Numbered from the stretch's first letter, positions 14,482-25,080 are shown. The stretch is DNA of 64,000 bases from Cellvibrionaceae bacterium (GCA_025800365.1 JAOXRT010000080.1:1-64000); one strand, 5' to 3'. Numbers and translations are program-made. The notes: a model not told the origin generated them from the letters alone.

Positions 14482-15681
14482 ATGAATCAACTACCCGTAA
14501 CCGTACTATCCGGCTTCCTCGGCGCCGGTAAAACAACGGTCCTCAGCCATATCCTTAATAACCGCCAAGGCAAAAAAGTGGCTGTGATCGTCAATGATAT
14601 GAGTGAAATCAATATCGATGCTGCCACCGTTCAAAGCGAAGTATCACTTAGCCATCAAGAAGAAAAATTGGTAGAGATGAGTAATGGTTGCATCTGTTGC
14701 ACCTTGCGGGAAGATTTACTACTCGAAGTAAGCAAGCTCGCGCAGGAAGGACGGTTCGATTATTTAGTGATTGAATCCACCGGCATTTCAGAGCCTCTAC
14801 CGGTAGCAGAGACATTTACCTTCGCCGATGAAAACGGCACATCCCTATCCGATGTTGCCTTGCTTGATACCATGGTAACCGTAGTCGATGCCGTCAATTT
14901 TCTAAAGGATTACGACGAAGCAAAATATCTGCAAGATGTGGGAGAATCATTAGGGGAAGACGATGAACGCAGCGTCGCTGATTTGCTGGTTGATCAAGTC
15001 GAATTCGCCGACGTTATACTTATTAGCAAGACTGACCTAATCGAAGAAAAAGATTTAAAACGACTAAGCGCCATTTTAAAAACCCTCAATACCCACGCAA
15101 AAATTATCCCAATTACCAATGGGAAAATCGATATTAACGAAGTATTAAATACTGGCTTATTTGATTTTGAACGAGCACAGCAAGCACCAGGCTGGCTAAA
15201 AGAACTACATGGTGAACACGTACCAGAAACTGAAGAGTACGGCATAGCCAGCTTTAGCTATCTCGCCCGCCGTCCCTTCCACCCCGAAAAGTTTTATCGT
15301 TTTCTTCACAACAGCGAAGCCTTCGGCAAGCTAATTCGCTCCAAGGGATATTTCTGGTTGGCAACACGTCCAGAGTTTGCAGGCCAATGGAGCCAAGCAG
15401 GTGGCATCGCCCACTACGGTTTTGCCGGCATGTTTTGGAAAGCCATTCCCAAAGCGAACTGGCCTACAGACCCAGAGTATTTGGAGTCTATAGAAAAAAG
15501 CTGGGAGGAACCTTTCGGGGACATGCGTCAGGAGTTGGTTTTTATCGGTCAGGGTCTAAACCAAGAAGCCATGATCGATGCATTGGATAGCTGCTTGCTT
15601 AGCGAAGAAGAAGTACTGCAAGGTAAATCATACTGGTTACAACTGCCAGATCCATTTCCTGCTTGGCAACAAGAAGCATAA
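14482..15681 (+). CDS. COG0523 (CobW/YciC/ZigA-like) GTP-dependent metallochaperone
   Basis: A 399-residue G3E GTPase. The Walker A is GFLGAGKTT (11-19), the metal-binding CxCC is Cys70-Ile-Cys-Cys73, the switch region is [12 protein letters not shown] (about 94-105) and SKTD is the guanine-specificity loop. The CobW C-terminal domain is present ([10 protein letters not shown], then W-rich segments). Zinc-starvation members move zinc to essential enzymes. Grouping with a DksA2 gene 33 bp downstream strongly suggests the zinc subgroup. Confidence 0.9.
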   Translation: MNQLPVTVLSGFLGAGKTTVLSHILNNRQGKKVAVIVNDMSEINIDAATVQSEVSLSHQEEKLVEMSNGCICCTLREDLLLEVSKLAQEGRFDYLVIESTGISEPLPVAETFTFADENGTSLSDVALLDTMVTVVDAVNFLKDYDEAKYLQDVGESLGEDDERSVADLLVDQVEFADVILISKTDLIEEKDLKRLSAILKTLNTHAKIIPITNGKIDINEVLNTGLFDFERAQQAPGWLKELHGEHVPETEEYGIASFSYLARRPFHPEKFYRFLHNSEAFGKLIRSKGYFWLATRPEFAGQWSQAGGIAHYGFAGMFWKAIPKANWPTDPEYLESIEKSWEEPFGDMRQELVFIGQGLNQEAMIDALDSCLLSEEEVLQGKSYWLQLPDPFPAWQQEA

Positions 15682-15714
15682 CTTTAAAAAACCGAATCCA
15701 TAATGGAGCAATCA

Positions 15715-16119
15715 ATGCTAAGCGAAGATCAAATCAAAGCCTCACCAGATTCTGATTACATGAACGAGGCTCAATTAGAGTTTTTTAAACAGCTCCTGCT
15801 CGATCTTTATGACTCAACCAGTGCCCGCATAGAGCAAGCCAAACAGCAAATGGCAACCCCCATCGATCTTAACGATGAAAATGATCGGGCATCTATGGAA
15901 GAGCAAAACAGCATTTCACTGCGAATATTTGAACGGGAGCAGCGCTTGCTGCCAAAAATTCAGCAATCCCTTAAACGAATTCGCGAAGGCGATTACGGAT
16001 ACTGTTTAGAGTCTGGCGATCCGATTGGTATTCCAAGACTCCTGTTAAGACCGACTGCTGAGTATTGTGCCGAAGTAAAGGCAATACAGGAAACGAAGGA
16101 GAAGTTTTATAAAGATTAA
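15715..16119 (+). CDS. dksA2: DksA2-type transcription factor with degenerate zinc finger
   Basis: A 134-residue DksA/TraR family protein from ATG 15715 (GGAG 6 nt upstream). The coiled-coil tip DxxDxA is D54-D57-A59. The zinc-finger spacing C-x2-C-x17-C-x2-C is kept, but only the first Cys of each pair remains (Cys97, Cys118); the partners are Ser100 and Val121. Pseudomonas DksA2 has the same two-Cys arrangement and replaces zinc-dependent DksA at RNA polymerase when zinc is scarce. Co-transcription with the COG0523 GTPase supports that role. Confidence 0.9.
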   Translation: MLSEDQIKASPDSDYMNEAQLEFFKQLLLDLYDSTSARIEQAKQQMATPIDLNDENDRASMEEQNSISLRIFEREQRLLPKIQQSLKRIREGDYGYCLESGDPIGIPRLLLRPTAEYCAEVKAIQETKEKFYKD

Positions 16120-16138
16120 GCACTCCTTTAAAAATAAA

Positions 16139-16168
16139 AAAACCCGCAAGCTTTCACTTGCGGGTTTT
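16139..16168. terminator. Bidirectional terminator between dksA2 and groL
   Basis: Perfect stem AACCCGCAAG / CTTGCGGGTT with a six-base loop, flanked by an A run upstream and TTTTTAA downstream. It serves the convergent genes on both sides. Confidence 0.9.
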
Positions 16169-16194
16169 TAAGAGCTTCGGGTAAAGCGGGTAGC

Positions 16195-17847
<1,653 letters not shown>

Positions 17848-17900
17848 TCAAATTTCCTTCAAATTTGTGTCTTAGGGGGTTATTGGAAGCTAGGCTCGCC

Positions 17901-18194
17901 TTAGCCTTCCAATACGCCGTAAATTTCGCTTTCGTTTAGGATAAGCAGCTCTTCGCCGTCTACCTGCACGGTGTTGCTACCAGAGTACTTACCAAATACT
18001 ACGGTATCGCCTTCTTTTACTGCCAATGGGCGCACTTCGCCATTGTCAGCGATACGGCCTGTGCCTACTGCAACAACTACGCCTTGGGCTGGCTTTTCTT
18101 GCGCAGAACCCGGTAGAACGATACCGCCAGCGGAAGTAGCTTCTTCTTCCTGACGACGAACCACAACACGATCGTGTAAGGGACGAATTTTCAT
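17901..18194 (-). CDS. groS: Co-chaperonin GroES (10 kDa)
   Basis: A 97-residue GroES from ATG 18194 (GGAGA upstream; the TTG just before is not needed). [14 protein letters not shown] at the start and the mobile-loop region [12 protein letters not shown] (residues 18-29) are diagnostic. The seven-subunit lid caps GroEL. It is the first gene of groESL, with a sigma-32-type promoter 80 bp upstream. Confidence 0.98.
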   Translation of the reverse strand: MKIRPLHDRVVVRRQEEEATSAGGIVLPGSAQEKPAQGVVVAVGTGRIADNGEVRPLAVKEGDTVVFGKYSGSNTVQVDGEELLILNESEIYGVLEG

Positions 18195-18273
18195 CAACTT
18201 TCTCCAAACGTTTACCTTCTACTGAAGGTCTATTGAACTTGATCTGGTCCAGCTCTGCGCCGGCCTAGATGTC

Positions 18274-18302
18274 TATATTGTGCCGCTCATAGGGGTTTCA
18301 AG
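18274..18302 (-). promoter_or_regulatory. Sigma-32 heat-shock promoter of groESL
   Basis: On the minus strand CTTGAAA (18296-18302), a 13-bp spacer and CACAATATA (18274-18282) match the sigma-32 consensus CTTGAAA-N13-CCCCATNTA closely. It is 80 bp upstream of groES. Confidence 0.75.
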
Positions 18303-18425
18303 CCCATGGAGGCGAAATTCTTGCGGGTTTATCCCGACTCTAGGGAATGATGGGGGTCGAAATTGGGTTTTCAAGCGTTTGGGGGGATTTTTTCTCCAAT
18401 AAACCTAACAAGAACAATTATACGT

Positions 18426-18548
18426 GGCTTCGATGAGAATCTTAGGTCCGAAAGCAAGCATGAGGGGCGCATAAACCCATCCCTGGGGCTCTTCTCCGGC
18501 ATCCCTGCCTCCAAAGCCCTCATGCTTGCTTTCGGACCTAAGACTCTC
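18426..18548 (+). repeat. Anchor-plus-palindrome element C (32-bp arms, 50-bp core)
   Basis: GGCTTCGAT (18426-18434) directly precedes a 32-bp arm (18435-18466) that pairs with 18517-18548 with one mismatch. The arm contains CTTAGGTCCGAAAGC. The 50-bp loop begins GCGCAT and ends CATCCCTGCCTCCAAAG. The same 50-bp loop occurs in inverted orientation in element D, 100 bp away, but with quite different arms. The frames at 18363-18554 and 18405-18599 are repeat sequence, not genes. Confidence 0.9.
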
Positions 18549-18647
18549 AGTTAGGAAACAACCCTCAAAAACTGGATGCTCATTGAAGTCCAGCAACAAA
18601 GAGAAGGTAGGCTAAGGAGACAGAATATTTCAGCGCCAAACCAAGTA

Positions 18648-18778
18648 GAGATATGTGCAGGTGAGGGGCTTAGCCTAGGGGCTTTGGAGGCAGGGATGCC
18701 GGAGAAGAGCTACACGGACGTATTCATGCGCCCCCTAGGCTAAGCCCCTCACCTGCACATAGCTCGGAATCGAAGCCC
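18648..18778 (-). repeat. Anchor-plus-palindrome element D (34-bp arms, same core as C)
   Basis: On the minus strand GGGCTTCGAT (18769-18778) is followed after 3 bp by a 34-bp arm (18732-18765) pairing with 18648-18681 with one mismatch; the arm contains GTGCAGGTGAGGGGC. The 50-bp core (18682-18731) is the same length as that of element C and matches it at 43 of 50 positions, the last 28 being identical. The arms of C and D share no evident similarity. Confidence 0.9.
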
Positions 18779-18783
18779 TTTAG

Positions 18784-19296
18784 CTAGCGATCAGATGAAT
18801 TTCCTTGGTCAATATGCCCTTTAGGCTGATCTGCAGAGGATTCCCACTCACCTTCGATAATGTCGCCAGACTGTCCAGCTGGGCCTCGGCGGTAGCTTTG
18901 ACCACTAAAACCCTGGCTATTGAAGGACTGGGAGTGGACGGCTTGAACGTGTAAGTTTTTAACCACCAAAGCGATTAAAGCGGTACGAAGGCCTGGAATT
19001 AAGCAAGCAAAGCCGATCGCATCAGTAATAAAGCCAGGGGTAAGAAGCAAAGCACCACCGACGGCTAAACAAATACCTTCCGCCATCTCTTTAGCTGGCA
19101 TCTGGCCGCTTTCCATCTTAGTACGGGCCTGTAAAAGAGTTTTTAGGCCCTGCCTACGAAGCAACCAAGTGCCGATGATGGCCGTTAAGAAAACCAGCGC
19201 AATGGTGTTTAAGCCGCCAATTTGCCCGCCAACCTGAATGAGTAGCCATAGCTCCAACACTGGCATAACGACAAATAACAAAAATAAACCACGCAC
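18784..19296 (-). CDS. fxsA: FxsA family membrane protein
   Basis: A 170-residue inner-membrane protein. The FxsA core is residues 1-120: LFLLFVVMPVLELWLLIQVG, then NTIALVFLTAIIGTWLLRRQG, and GGALLLTPGFITDAIGFACLIPG. The polar C-terminal tail is low complexity. E. coli FxsA relieves F-plasmid exclusion of phage T7; the normal role is unclear. Location upstream of groESL is the usual gammaproteobacterial arrangement, here interrupted by elements C and D. GTG start at 19296. Confidence 0.9.
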   Translation of the reverse strand: MRGLFLLFVVMPVLELWLLIQVGGQIGGLNTIALVFLTAIIGTWLLRRQGLKTLLQARTKMESGQMPAKEMAEGICLAVGGALLLTPGFITDAIGFACLIPGLRTALIALVVKNLHVQAVHSQSFNSQGFSGQSYRRGPAGQSGDIIEGEWESSADQPKGHIDQGNSSDR

Positions 19297-19401
19297 CTTG
19301 ATAACCTCGCTAATTAGAACAAGCTTGCAGCAACTCCAAGCTTCATATCTCAGATATGGCCCTTAAGTATCCAATAACAAGCGTACTTAGCCAATCTTAA
19401 C

Positions 19402-20409
19402 CTACCATTGGTAGGCAACTCCTACTGTTAGACGAGTATCTTTACGTTTTGCTCCCTCAGCGGGCATATTATCGAAATCGTATTGGAATTTAAGATCCGA
19501 AGATAAACCGTAGCCCAAAGGCACCTTTAAACCGGTTTCACTATCAATTTCCCAATCTTCGGCCATCTGCATGGAATAGCTGAGTTTATGTTTGTGAAAC
19601 AAAGTTGCCGAAAACGGCAGGCGATAATCCAGCTGCAGTGCCCACTGCCAGTTGAGGCGCTCTTCGGCCTCGACGGCCCCTGTTTGCTCTTCGTTTTGCA
19701 GATTCAAACCGCTTTCCAAGGCCAAACTGAGATCTTGCCTTTTAAACCATTGATAACCCACCCCCAAACCAAGACCGTAGCGTTGATCGATATTTTTGGA
19801 TTCCAGCATCTCAGTACTGACATCGCTGTATAAGAACCAACGCTCTTTAAAAAACCAATCTAACTGGTAGGCCAACTTATAATCTTCGGTCTGCTCTGAT
19901 TGCAGAAGCTTATCGGTATTATCGTATTTAAAATCGGCCTCATGGCGATAATCGCCATGCTCAGCCCCAAGCTTGGCTGCCACATCCCAGTCGTCTTCTT
20001 CCTTATTACCGCGCGAAAGCACACCGGCTACCGCCAAGCTGCCATTGATATCGATATCTTGGGTATAGAATTTCTCAAAGGGCTCTACTTGATCAACCGC
20101 CAGCAAATCTACCTTATTGCCCTGTTCCTCAGAGCAGCTGTAGTGCATCACACCATCAGTCACCGAAGTAATACTGCAAGCATCTTTGCGGCCTTGGATT
20201 TTGACTAGGGTATCGCTGTTAAAGCTTTCCACTTTATTTAGGGGCACTTTTAATTCGCCCAGCATCGGTGACTGCCAGCGCAGAGTATTGCCCTCGATTC
20301 CGAGCAAATCCCCCTGTAAGCTATCGCCATTCAATAAAGTTAAACGTGCAGCCTGGCCATGATTGCAGGCTAGCAGACAAAAAAGAAAAATAGTGGTTAG
20401 TCGAATCAT
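19402..20409 (-). CDS. DUF481 outer-membrane barrel protein (YdiY-like)
   Basis: A 335-residue protein with a signal peptide (residues 1-20, ending GQA). Residues 21-95 are a small beta domain (RLTLLNGDSLQGDLLGIEG). A DUF481 barrel follows from about 120, with alternating strands (SLAVAGVLSRGNKEEDDWDVAAKLG, YKLAYQLDWFFKERWFLYSDV), ending VGVAYQW with a terminal aromatic residue. The family includes salt-induced E. coli YdiY; the function is unknown. It is divergent from the ATL gene. Confidence 0.85.
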   Translation of the reverse strand: MIRLTTIFLFCLLACNHGQAARLTLLNGDSLQGDLLGIEGNTLRWQSPMLGELKVPLNKVESFNSDTLVKIQGRKDACSITSVTDGVMHYSCSEEQGNKVDLLAVDQVEPFEKFYTQDIDINGSLAVAGVLSRGNKEEDDWDVAAKLGAEHGDYRHEADFKYDNTDKLLQSEQTEDYKLAYQLDWFFKERWFLYSDVSTEMLESKNIDQRYGLGLGVGYQWFKRQDLSLALESGLNLQNEEQTGAVEAEERLNWQWALQLDYRLPFSATLFHKHKLSYSMQMAEDWEIDSETGLKVPLGYGLSSDLKFQYDFDNMPAEGAKRKDTRLTVGVAYQW

Positions 20410-20438
20410 CTTTTAAGTAAATGAGATATTAATAAACA

Positions 20439-20744
20439 ATGTCGATGGAAGAATTCTCCCAAGCGGTATACCAAATCGTGGCCGCGATCCCCAAAGGCAA
20501 AGTGGCTAGCTACGGCCAAGTCGCCAAACTAGCGGGCTACCCCAATCATAGCCGACACGTGGGCAAGTTGATGGGGCGCTTACCTAAGGGCAGCAAAATA
20601 CCTTGGTTTCGGGTACTCAATAGCCAGGGTAAAATTTCACTCGCCCCCGGCCCAGCCTATCAACGCCAACAGGAATTATTGCTGGGCGAAGGGGTAGAGT
20701 TTGTTGGGGAGCGAGTTGCCAAAGGCTGCCGCTGGCAACCTTAA
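20439..20744 (+). CDS. atl: Alkyltransferase-like protein (ATL)
   Basis: A 101-residue MGMT-fold protein in which the alkyl-accepting Cys of the PCHR motif is replaced by Trp: PWFR at residues 55-58. The DNA-binding helix and Arg finger region (YGQVAKLAGYPNHSRHVG) are retained. ATLs bind O6-alkylguanine without repairing it and hand the lesion to nucleotide excision repair. Length matches E. coli YbaZ (Atl). A start at 20445 is equally possible; no strong ribosome-binding site was seen. Confidence 0.9.
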   Translation: MSMEEFSQAVYQIVAAIPKGKVASYGQVAKLAGYPNHSRHVGKLMGRLPKGSKIPWFRVLNSQGKISLAPGPAYQRQQELLLGEGVEFVGERVAKGCRWQP

Positions 20745-20846
20745 TTCCTGAGTTGTCTCCACGGGAAGGCATTCTAAGTAAGTTGGCAAGCTATTGCTTA
20801 CTTATTTTGAAATCAATCAAACAGAATTGGAATTAAAATACGCAGT

Positions 20847-22388
20847 TTAAGGTGGAGAATCATCTTTGATAGGTAAAGAGCGTTGTAACATTAGCACCAA
20901 TATAACAGCAGGCACCCCCATGGCAGCGGTTAGATAGAAAAAGTATTCATAACCGATCGCAAGGGACACCATTCCTGAGTAACCAGCTAATAATTTAGGA
21001 AATAAGGTCATCAATGAACTAAAAATGGCGTATTGCATGGCAGTGAAAGAAACACTGGTCAAACTGGACAGATAAGCAACAAAAGCCGCCATCGCCAAAC
21101 CACCGCTCAAATTATCCGCCGTAATCGCCATCATTAACAATGTGCTATCGGCTGCCGCTGTGGCTAAGAATGAAAACAGAATATTGGTTAGTGCGGAGAG
21201 GATTGCACCAAGTAGTAAGACCCTATACACACCGTAACGAATAGCTAATAGGCCACCAAGGAACCCCCCAGCAAGGGTGGCAAACAAACCATAGAATTTC
21301 GAAAAGGACGCAATTTGCTGCTTGGTATAGCCAACGTCTACATAAAAAATATTAGCAATCACTCCCATCACAATATCTGACATTCGATATAGGGCGATCA
21401 ATGCCAGTAACATAATGGTTTTTTTACCGTATCGCTCGAAAAAGTCAGCAATTGGGTCAACATAACTGCGCCTTACTACTGCAGCAGGTACGAGCTGAAC
21501 AGTTATGGCCAACTTGACTAAAATAAAGGCGAAAGCGATAGATGCGAGTAAACGCGAGCTCTCTACTAAAAAGCTAGCCAAAGCTTTATTATTGAATATC
21601 TCTACCAGCCAAGGCTTTGCATCGACAATGTGTTGACCAATAAACACAAACGCTAATACAAAGGATGCAGCACAGATAATAAAACCCAATAAAAGCCGAA
21701 TATTATCTCCTCTAGAAGCTACCACCTCACGTCTTTGTGAAACTGGCTCCGCAACCACCAGAGTGGTAAACACACCAGCCAGCATTGCCGCTGCCATACA
21801 AGCATAGGCAATGGTCCAAGCTACTGGGCTATAGCCATCACCAGCAAACCAATCCGATATATATAAAGCCCCAGCCCCCCCAAGCAACATACCGATTCTA
21901 AATCCTGCGATATAGGCACTGGAAAGCATCGACTGTAGCGAACTATCAGCAGATTCAATCCGATAGGCATCAATCACAATATCTTGAGTTGCTGCAGCAA
22001 AGCCCAAGGAAACTGCCGCTACAGTGGTAAGCCAAAGGCTGTTTTGTGGATCACTAAAGGCCATCGTGAGCAATGAGGCTATGACCCAGCACTGGCTAAC
22101 CAGCAACCAAGAGCGGCGACGCCCCAGTGATTTGGCCAACACAGGAATCTTCAACTGATCAATAAGCGGAGCCCAAACAAACTTAAACGAGTAACCGAGG
22201 GCCGCCCAACTCAGGAAAGAAATAGTAGAGCGATCTATACCAGCTTCTTTAAGCCACAAAGAAAGCGTTCCAAATATTAAGAAATAAGGAATACCAGCAG
22301 ACAAACCCAGCAACAGCAGGGCTAGGACTTTTTTAGACAAAATAAGTCGAAACGTTTCATTCCAACTCTGAGCATGGAGATCAGGCAT
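20847..22388 (-). CDS. ampG: AmpG-type muropeptide permease (MFS)
   Basis: A 513-residue polytopic transporter with the AmpG signatures SAGIPYFLIFGTLSLWLKEAG near residue 25, LSWAALGYSFKFVWAPLIDQ near 60 and ATQDIVIDAYRIE near 135. It imports GlcNAc-anhydroMurNAc peptides from the periplasm for cell-wall recycling. The cytoplasmic amidase AmpD that processes this cargo is encoded 3 kb away, next to ampE. yajQ lies 16 bp upstream, in the same direction. Confidence 0.9.
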   Translation of the reverse strand: MPDLHAQSWNETFRLILSKKVLALLLLGLSAGIPYFLIFGTLSLWLKEAGIDRSTISFLSWAALGYSFKFVWAPLIDQLKIPVLAKSLGRRRSWLLVSQCWVIASLLTMAFSDPQNSLWLTTVAAVSLGFAAATQDIVIDAYRIESADSSLQSMLSSAYIAGFRIGMLLGGAGALYISDWFAGDGYSPVAWTIAYACMAAAMLAGVFTTLVVAEPVSQRREVVASRGDNIRLLLGFIICAASFVLAFVFIGQHIVDAKPWLVEIFNNKALASFLVESSRLLASIAFAFILVKLAITVQLVPAAVVRRSYVDPIADFFERYGKKTIMLLALIALYRMSDIVMGVIANIFYVDVGYTKQQIASFSKFYGLFATLAGGFLGGLLAIRYGVYRVLLLGAILSALTNILFSFLATAAADSTLLMMAITADNLSGGLAMAAFVAYLSSLTSVSFTAMQYAIFSSLMTLFPKLLAGYSGMVSLAIGYEYFFYLTAAMGVPAVILVLMLQRSLPIKDDSPP

Positions 22389-22404
22389 TAAGTCGCTCTA
22401 TTGA

Positions 22405-22887
22405 TTAATCGCGAAAGTTATTAAACTGCAGAGGCATATCCAATTCAGAGGCGCGCAACATAGCCATAACAGCTTGTAGGTCATCACGCTTCTTGCCCGT
22501 TACCCGAACTTGATCGCCTTGAACCTGGGCTTGTACCTTGAGTTTTTTCTCTTTAATCATTTTGACGATCTTTCTCGCCAAATCGCTATCAATACCGGTA
22601 CGAACAATAACATCCTGCTTTTTTTGTTTGCCCGAGGAGATAATGTCTTTACATTCCAAGCACTGAATATCGATCTTATTTTTGTGCAAATCGCTTTGCA
22701 GAATATCTAGCATTTGCTGAACCTGGAATTCTTCATCTGCACGAATGGTGATGGTGAAATCGTTGCGAGTGAAATCAGCATCCACGCCTTTAAAATCAAA
22801 ACGGGTTGTTACCACACGATTAGATTGGTCAACGGCATTGGTTAAAGTGTGCTTATCCACTTCCGATACGATGTCAAAAGACGGCAT
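22405..22887 (-). CDS. yajQ: YajQ-family nucleotide-binding protein
   Basis: A 160-residue protein of the DUF520/YajQ family, starting at ATG 22887 (GGGGA upstream; the frame extends to a TTG at 22899). The signature [11 protein letters not shown] opens the protein, and [25 protein letters not shown] near residue 125 and the C-terminal PLQFNNFRD are diagnostic. Members bind tRNA/nucleotides, and the Xanthomonas homologue binds cyclic di-GMP. The window also encodes two GGDEF proteins, but a functional link is only possible, not shown. Confidence 0.95.
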   Translation of the reverse strand: MPSFDIVSEVDKHTLTNAVDQSNRVVTTRFDFKGVDADFTRNDFTITIRADEEFQVQQMLDILQSDLHKNKIDIQCLECKDIISSGKQKKQDVIVRTGIDSDLARKIVKMIKEKKLKVQAQVQGDQVRVTGKKRDDLQAVMAMLRASELDMPLQFNNFRD

Positions 22888-23259
22888 GAAATTCCCCAAG
22901 TAACAAGTTCATAAATATGCGCCGCATAATAACAGCACCATCAAAAACTATCTCGATTGATTTTATGGGGAGTGCTTGAAGGAGCCCAAAGCTGTTGGAA
23001 TTTTGAGCGTGCTTAAATAGGAAATAAAGCGAAAGAAGAGATGGAAAAGGCCCTTACCGGCTCGACCCAAATGCAGCTAGTGTTTCAGTGCTAGGCGTCC
23101 ATGCGAATCGAGGAGCTGTATATTTGTACAGGCAAACCGGCAAGGGTATTCATAATAGGTCTTGGCTACCTGCCCCGTCAAGGCCTGCTGTAAGTTATTT
23201 TGCAAAGACTGAAACTTAAGCACCAACCCCATATATTAAGGGCCACACAGAGTTAGCAA
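22888..23259. other. 372-bp intergenic region with weak palindrome
   Basis: No gene is seen between yajQ and the TetR gene. A 10-bp inverted repeat (CCCTTACCGG at 23051-23060, CCGGCAAGGG at 23137-23146, one mismatch) encloses a loop with the small hairpin CTGTA-TATTTG-TACAG. This layout recalls elements A, C and D, but the arms are short and the GGCTTCGAT anchor is missing. Confidence 0.5.
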
Positions 23260-23907
23260 CTACCCACTAACTAACTGCGAACTAAGAAGCCGATGGAGTC
23301 GAAGATGAACATCCTCTCTACTAAGCATTTGCGGAACGGCCAATCGGCGAAAGCGCAAAAAATGAGCAACATCTAGCAGGAGGTGAGCATCAGTGGCAGG
23401 ATCATCACTGCCCATCTCTAGATAAAAATCATGCATTCTGGGATAGAGGCGATTGCACAATTCATAGGCAAAATTGCGCTGCTCCTCCTCCAAGTGGAGA
23501 TCAAAATGAAAGGTCATTTCCACAGCCACACCCTCGCTGCGCTCGAGCAAATCGGACTCGATAAAGTCGGTCATATAGTTGACCAACAGACTGACTAGCG
23601 AGGTTCTATCGCCGCTTCGTTTGGCTTCCACAATGGCCGGCTGTAAAAACTCCCCGTGAAGGCTCTGCCAGCGGCCCTCAAACTCATTAAGAACATTCTG
23701 CTTGTAGAAGGCAAAGGCATCGTGCAGCAGCGCCTCTAGGTCTTTGAAGTGATAGGTGGTTAGCGAAAGGCTCACCCCTGCCTCTTTGGCTATAGCGCGA
23801 TGAGTAAGAGCTCGATAACCCTGGCTTGCCAGGACTCTTAGTGCCGCTTCCAGTATTTGCTGGCGAGTCTGCTCTCCCCTACTGGGCTTTGAGGACGGCT
23901 GGGCCAT
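23260..23907 (-). CDS. TetR-family transcriptional regulator
   Basis: A 215-residue regulator. The N-terminal HTH runs TRQQILEAALRVLASQGYRAL, then HRAIAKEAGVSLSLTTYHFKD (residues 14-60). The C-terminal half is the divergent ligand domain with many aromatic and acidic residues. It stands alone between yajQ and ampE, with a terminator upstream separating it from ampE. No operator or target was recognised. Confidence 0.85.
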   Translation of the reverse strand: MAQPSSKPSRGEQTRQQILEAALRVLASQGYRALTHRAIAKEAGVSLSLTTYHFKDLEALLHDAFAFYKQNVLNEFEGRWQSLHGEFLQPAIVEAKRSGDRTSLVSLLVNYMTDFIESDLLERSEGVAVEMTFHFDLHLEEEQRNFAYELCNRLYPRMHDFYLEMGSDDPATDAHLLLDVAHFLRFRRLAVPQMLSREDVHLRLHRLLSSQLVSG

Positions 23908-23972
23908 GGAAATTCCTACTCAAAAGGCGCCATCATAACAGCCAGGGGGCAATCTGTTGAGCTGTTAAGACG

Positions 23973-23999
23973 CAAAAGGGCAGCTATTAGCTGCCCTTA
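23973..23999 (-). terminator. Terminator of the ampD-ampE unit
   Basis: Stem AAGGGCAGCT / AGCTGCCCTT around an ATT centre. On the minus strand it is followed by TTTTGC, about 30 bp after the ampE stop. Confidence 0.8.
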
Positions 24000-24027
24000 A
24001 TCTTTGCAAAGTCGTTGAGAATAGCAC

Positions 24028-25080
24028 TTACAAGGCCAACATGAGATAAATCGCCAAAGCACATAACCAGAATAAGCCAGTTCGGTAGAACAAGGACTGT
24101 AAGGTCTCCATTTCACAGCAGATCGCTTCACAATCAAGCTTTTCAACATCAATATCTAAGGCGCCACCAACAGCATTACCCAACACCTTTTTCGACGGTG
24201 TTTTAAAACACAGCAGGCTGTCACGCCAGCGCTGCATACAACTCATAAAGTTACCGGTGATGGCAAAACTTAGCCCCAGCACTCTAACTACCGGCCACTC
24301 CAGCAGCCAAAGCAGCTTATTGAGGGGCTTGGCATCGATAACAAAGTCATCGCCTTTAGCTTCTACGTTAGCCTCTTGCTTAACCTCAGCGCTAGACTGG
24401 TCTTGGCTAGAATGCTCAAGTGCTTGGGGCTCTGAGCTCCCCACCTCTTGGGTGCCAGGTTCTTGTGTATCAGTATCTTCGCTGGTACTAGAGGCTTGCT
24501 CCTCAGTTGAGTTGGCGTGCTGCGCATTTAGCTCTATACGGCGTGCCTGATACTCACTATAGAAAATACGTAAGATTCGGTAAGCCAGAGCCGCCAATGG
24601 ACCCAACATGGCAAACCAAAAGAACACCACAAATACGCGCTCCATGGCTCGGTAAGCTGCGTTCAATAGTGTTTGATGATAGAGCTCGGCCCTATCGTCT
24701 GCGAGCTCTTCTTCTGCAGGACTTGCCTGTAGCTCGCGCGCAGCGGCTTTAATCGCATCGTTATCTGCGCCTCTAACAGCAGCAATAAAGCCTTGCACCT
24801 GAGCTTTAAAGTCATCTCGGCCAATGCTGTATAACAGGATAAAGGCGGTCACAATAAACTCTAAGAAGCCACTTTGATGGGCGCTCCACTGCAGCGCATA
24901 GGCCGCTATGGCCAAAGGTACCAAAGCCGCAATTAGCCAATACAGCCACGGTTTATTTCGTAAGCTTTTACCGGAGATGGCCTCTAGCCACGGCTTTACC
25001 CATTGATCAAAGTGCAACCACGATGGAGTTCCAAACCAGCGCACACAGATCAAGGCAATCAATAGAACAGTCAATAGCAT
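24028..25080 (-). CDS. ampE: AmpE-like inner-membrane regulatory protein
   Basis: A 350-residue protein from ATG 25080 (the frame begins with a TTG at 25092). Four hydrophobic segments are visible (about 3-15, 44-68, 72-90 and near the C-terminus), with the AmpE motifs FDQWVKPWL and VFVVFFWFAMLGPLAALAYR near residue 155. E. coli AmpE has 284 residues; the excess is mostly a Ser/Glu/Gln/Thr-rich insert at about 185-250 (STEEQASSTSEDTDTQEPG and on). AmpE is encoded with AmpD and is linked to beta-lactamase induction and peptidoglycan recycling; its biochemistry is unclear. Confidence 0.9.
   Translation of the reverse strand: MLLTVLLIALICVRWFGTPSWLHFDQWVKPWLEAISGKSLRNKPWLYWLIAALVPLAIAAYALQWSAHQSGFLEFIVTAFILLYSIGRDDFKAQVQGFIAAVRGADNDAIKAAARELQASPAEEELADDRAELYHQTLLNAAYRAMERVFVVFFWFAMLGPLAALAYRILRIFYSEYQARRIELNAQHANSTEEQASSTSEDTDTQEPGTQEVGSSEPQALEHSSQDQSSAEVKQEANVEAKGDDFVIDAKPLNKLLWLLEWPVVRVLGLSFAITGNFMSCMQRWRDSLLCFKTPSKKVLGNAVGGALDIDVEKLDCEAICCEMETLQSLFYRTGLFWLCALAIYLMLAL

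Noticed and set aside
18363..18599. Two 63-64-codon open frames, one on each strand, across element C
   Set aside because: They mirror the inverted repeat and encode no recognisable domain.
18426..18778. Integron attC sites
   Set aside because: No integrase, no GTTRRRY/RYYYAAC core sites and no cassette genes; the arms differ between copies and lack the attC bulge pattern.
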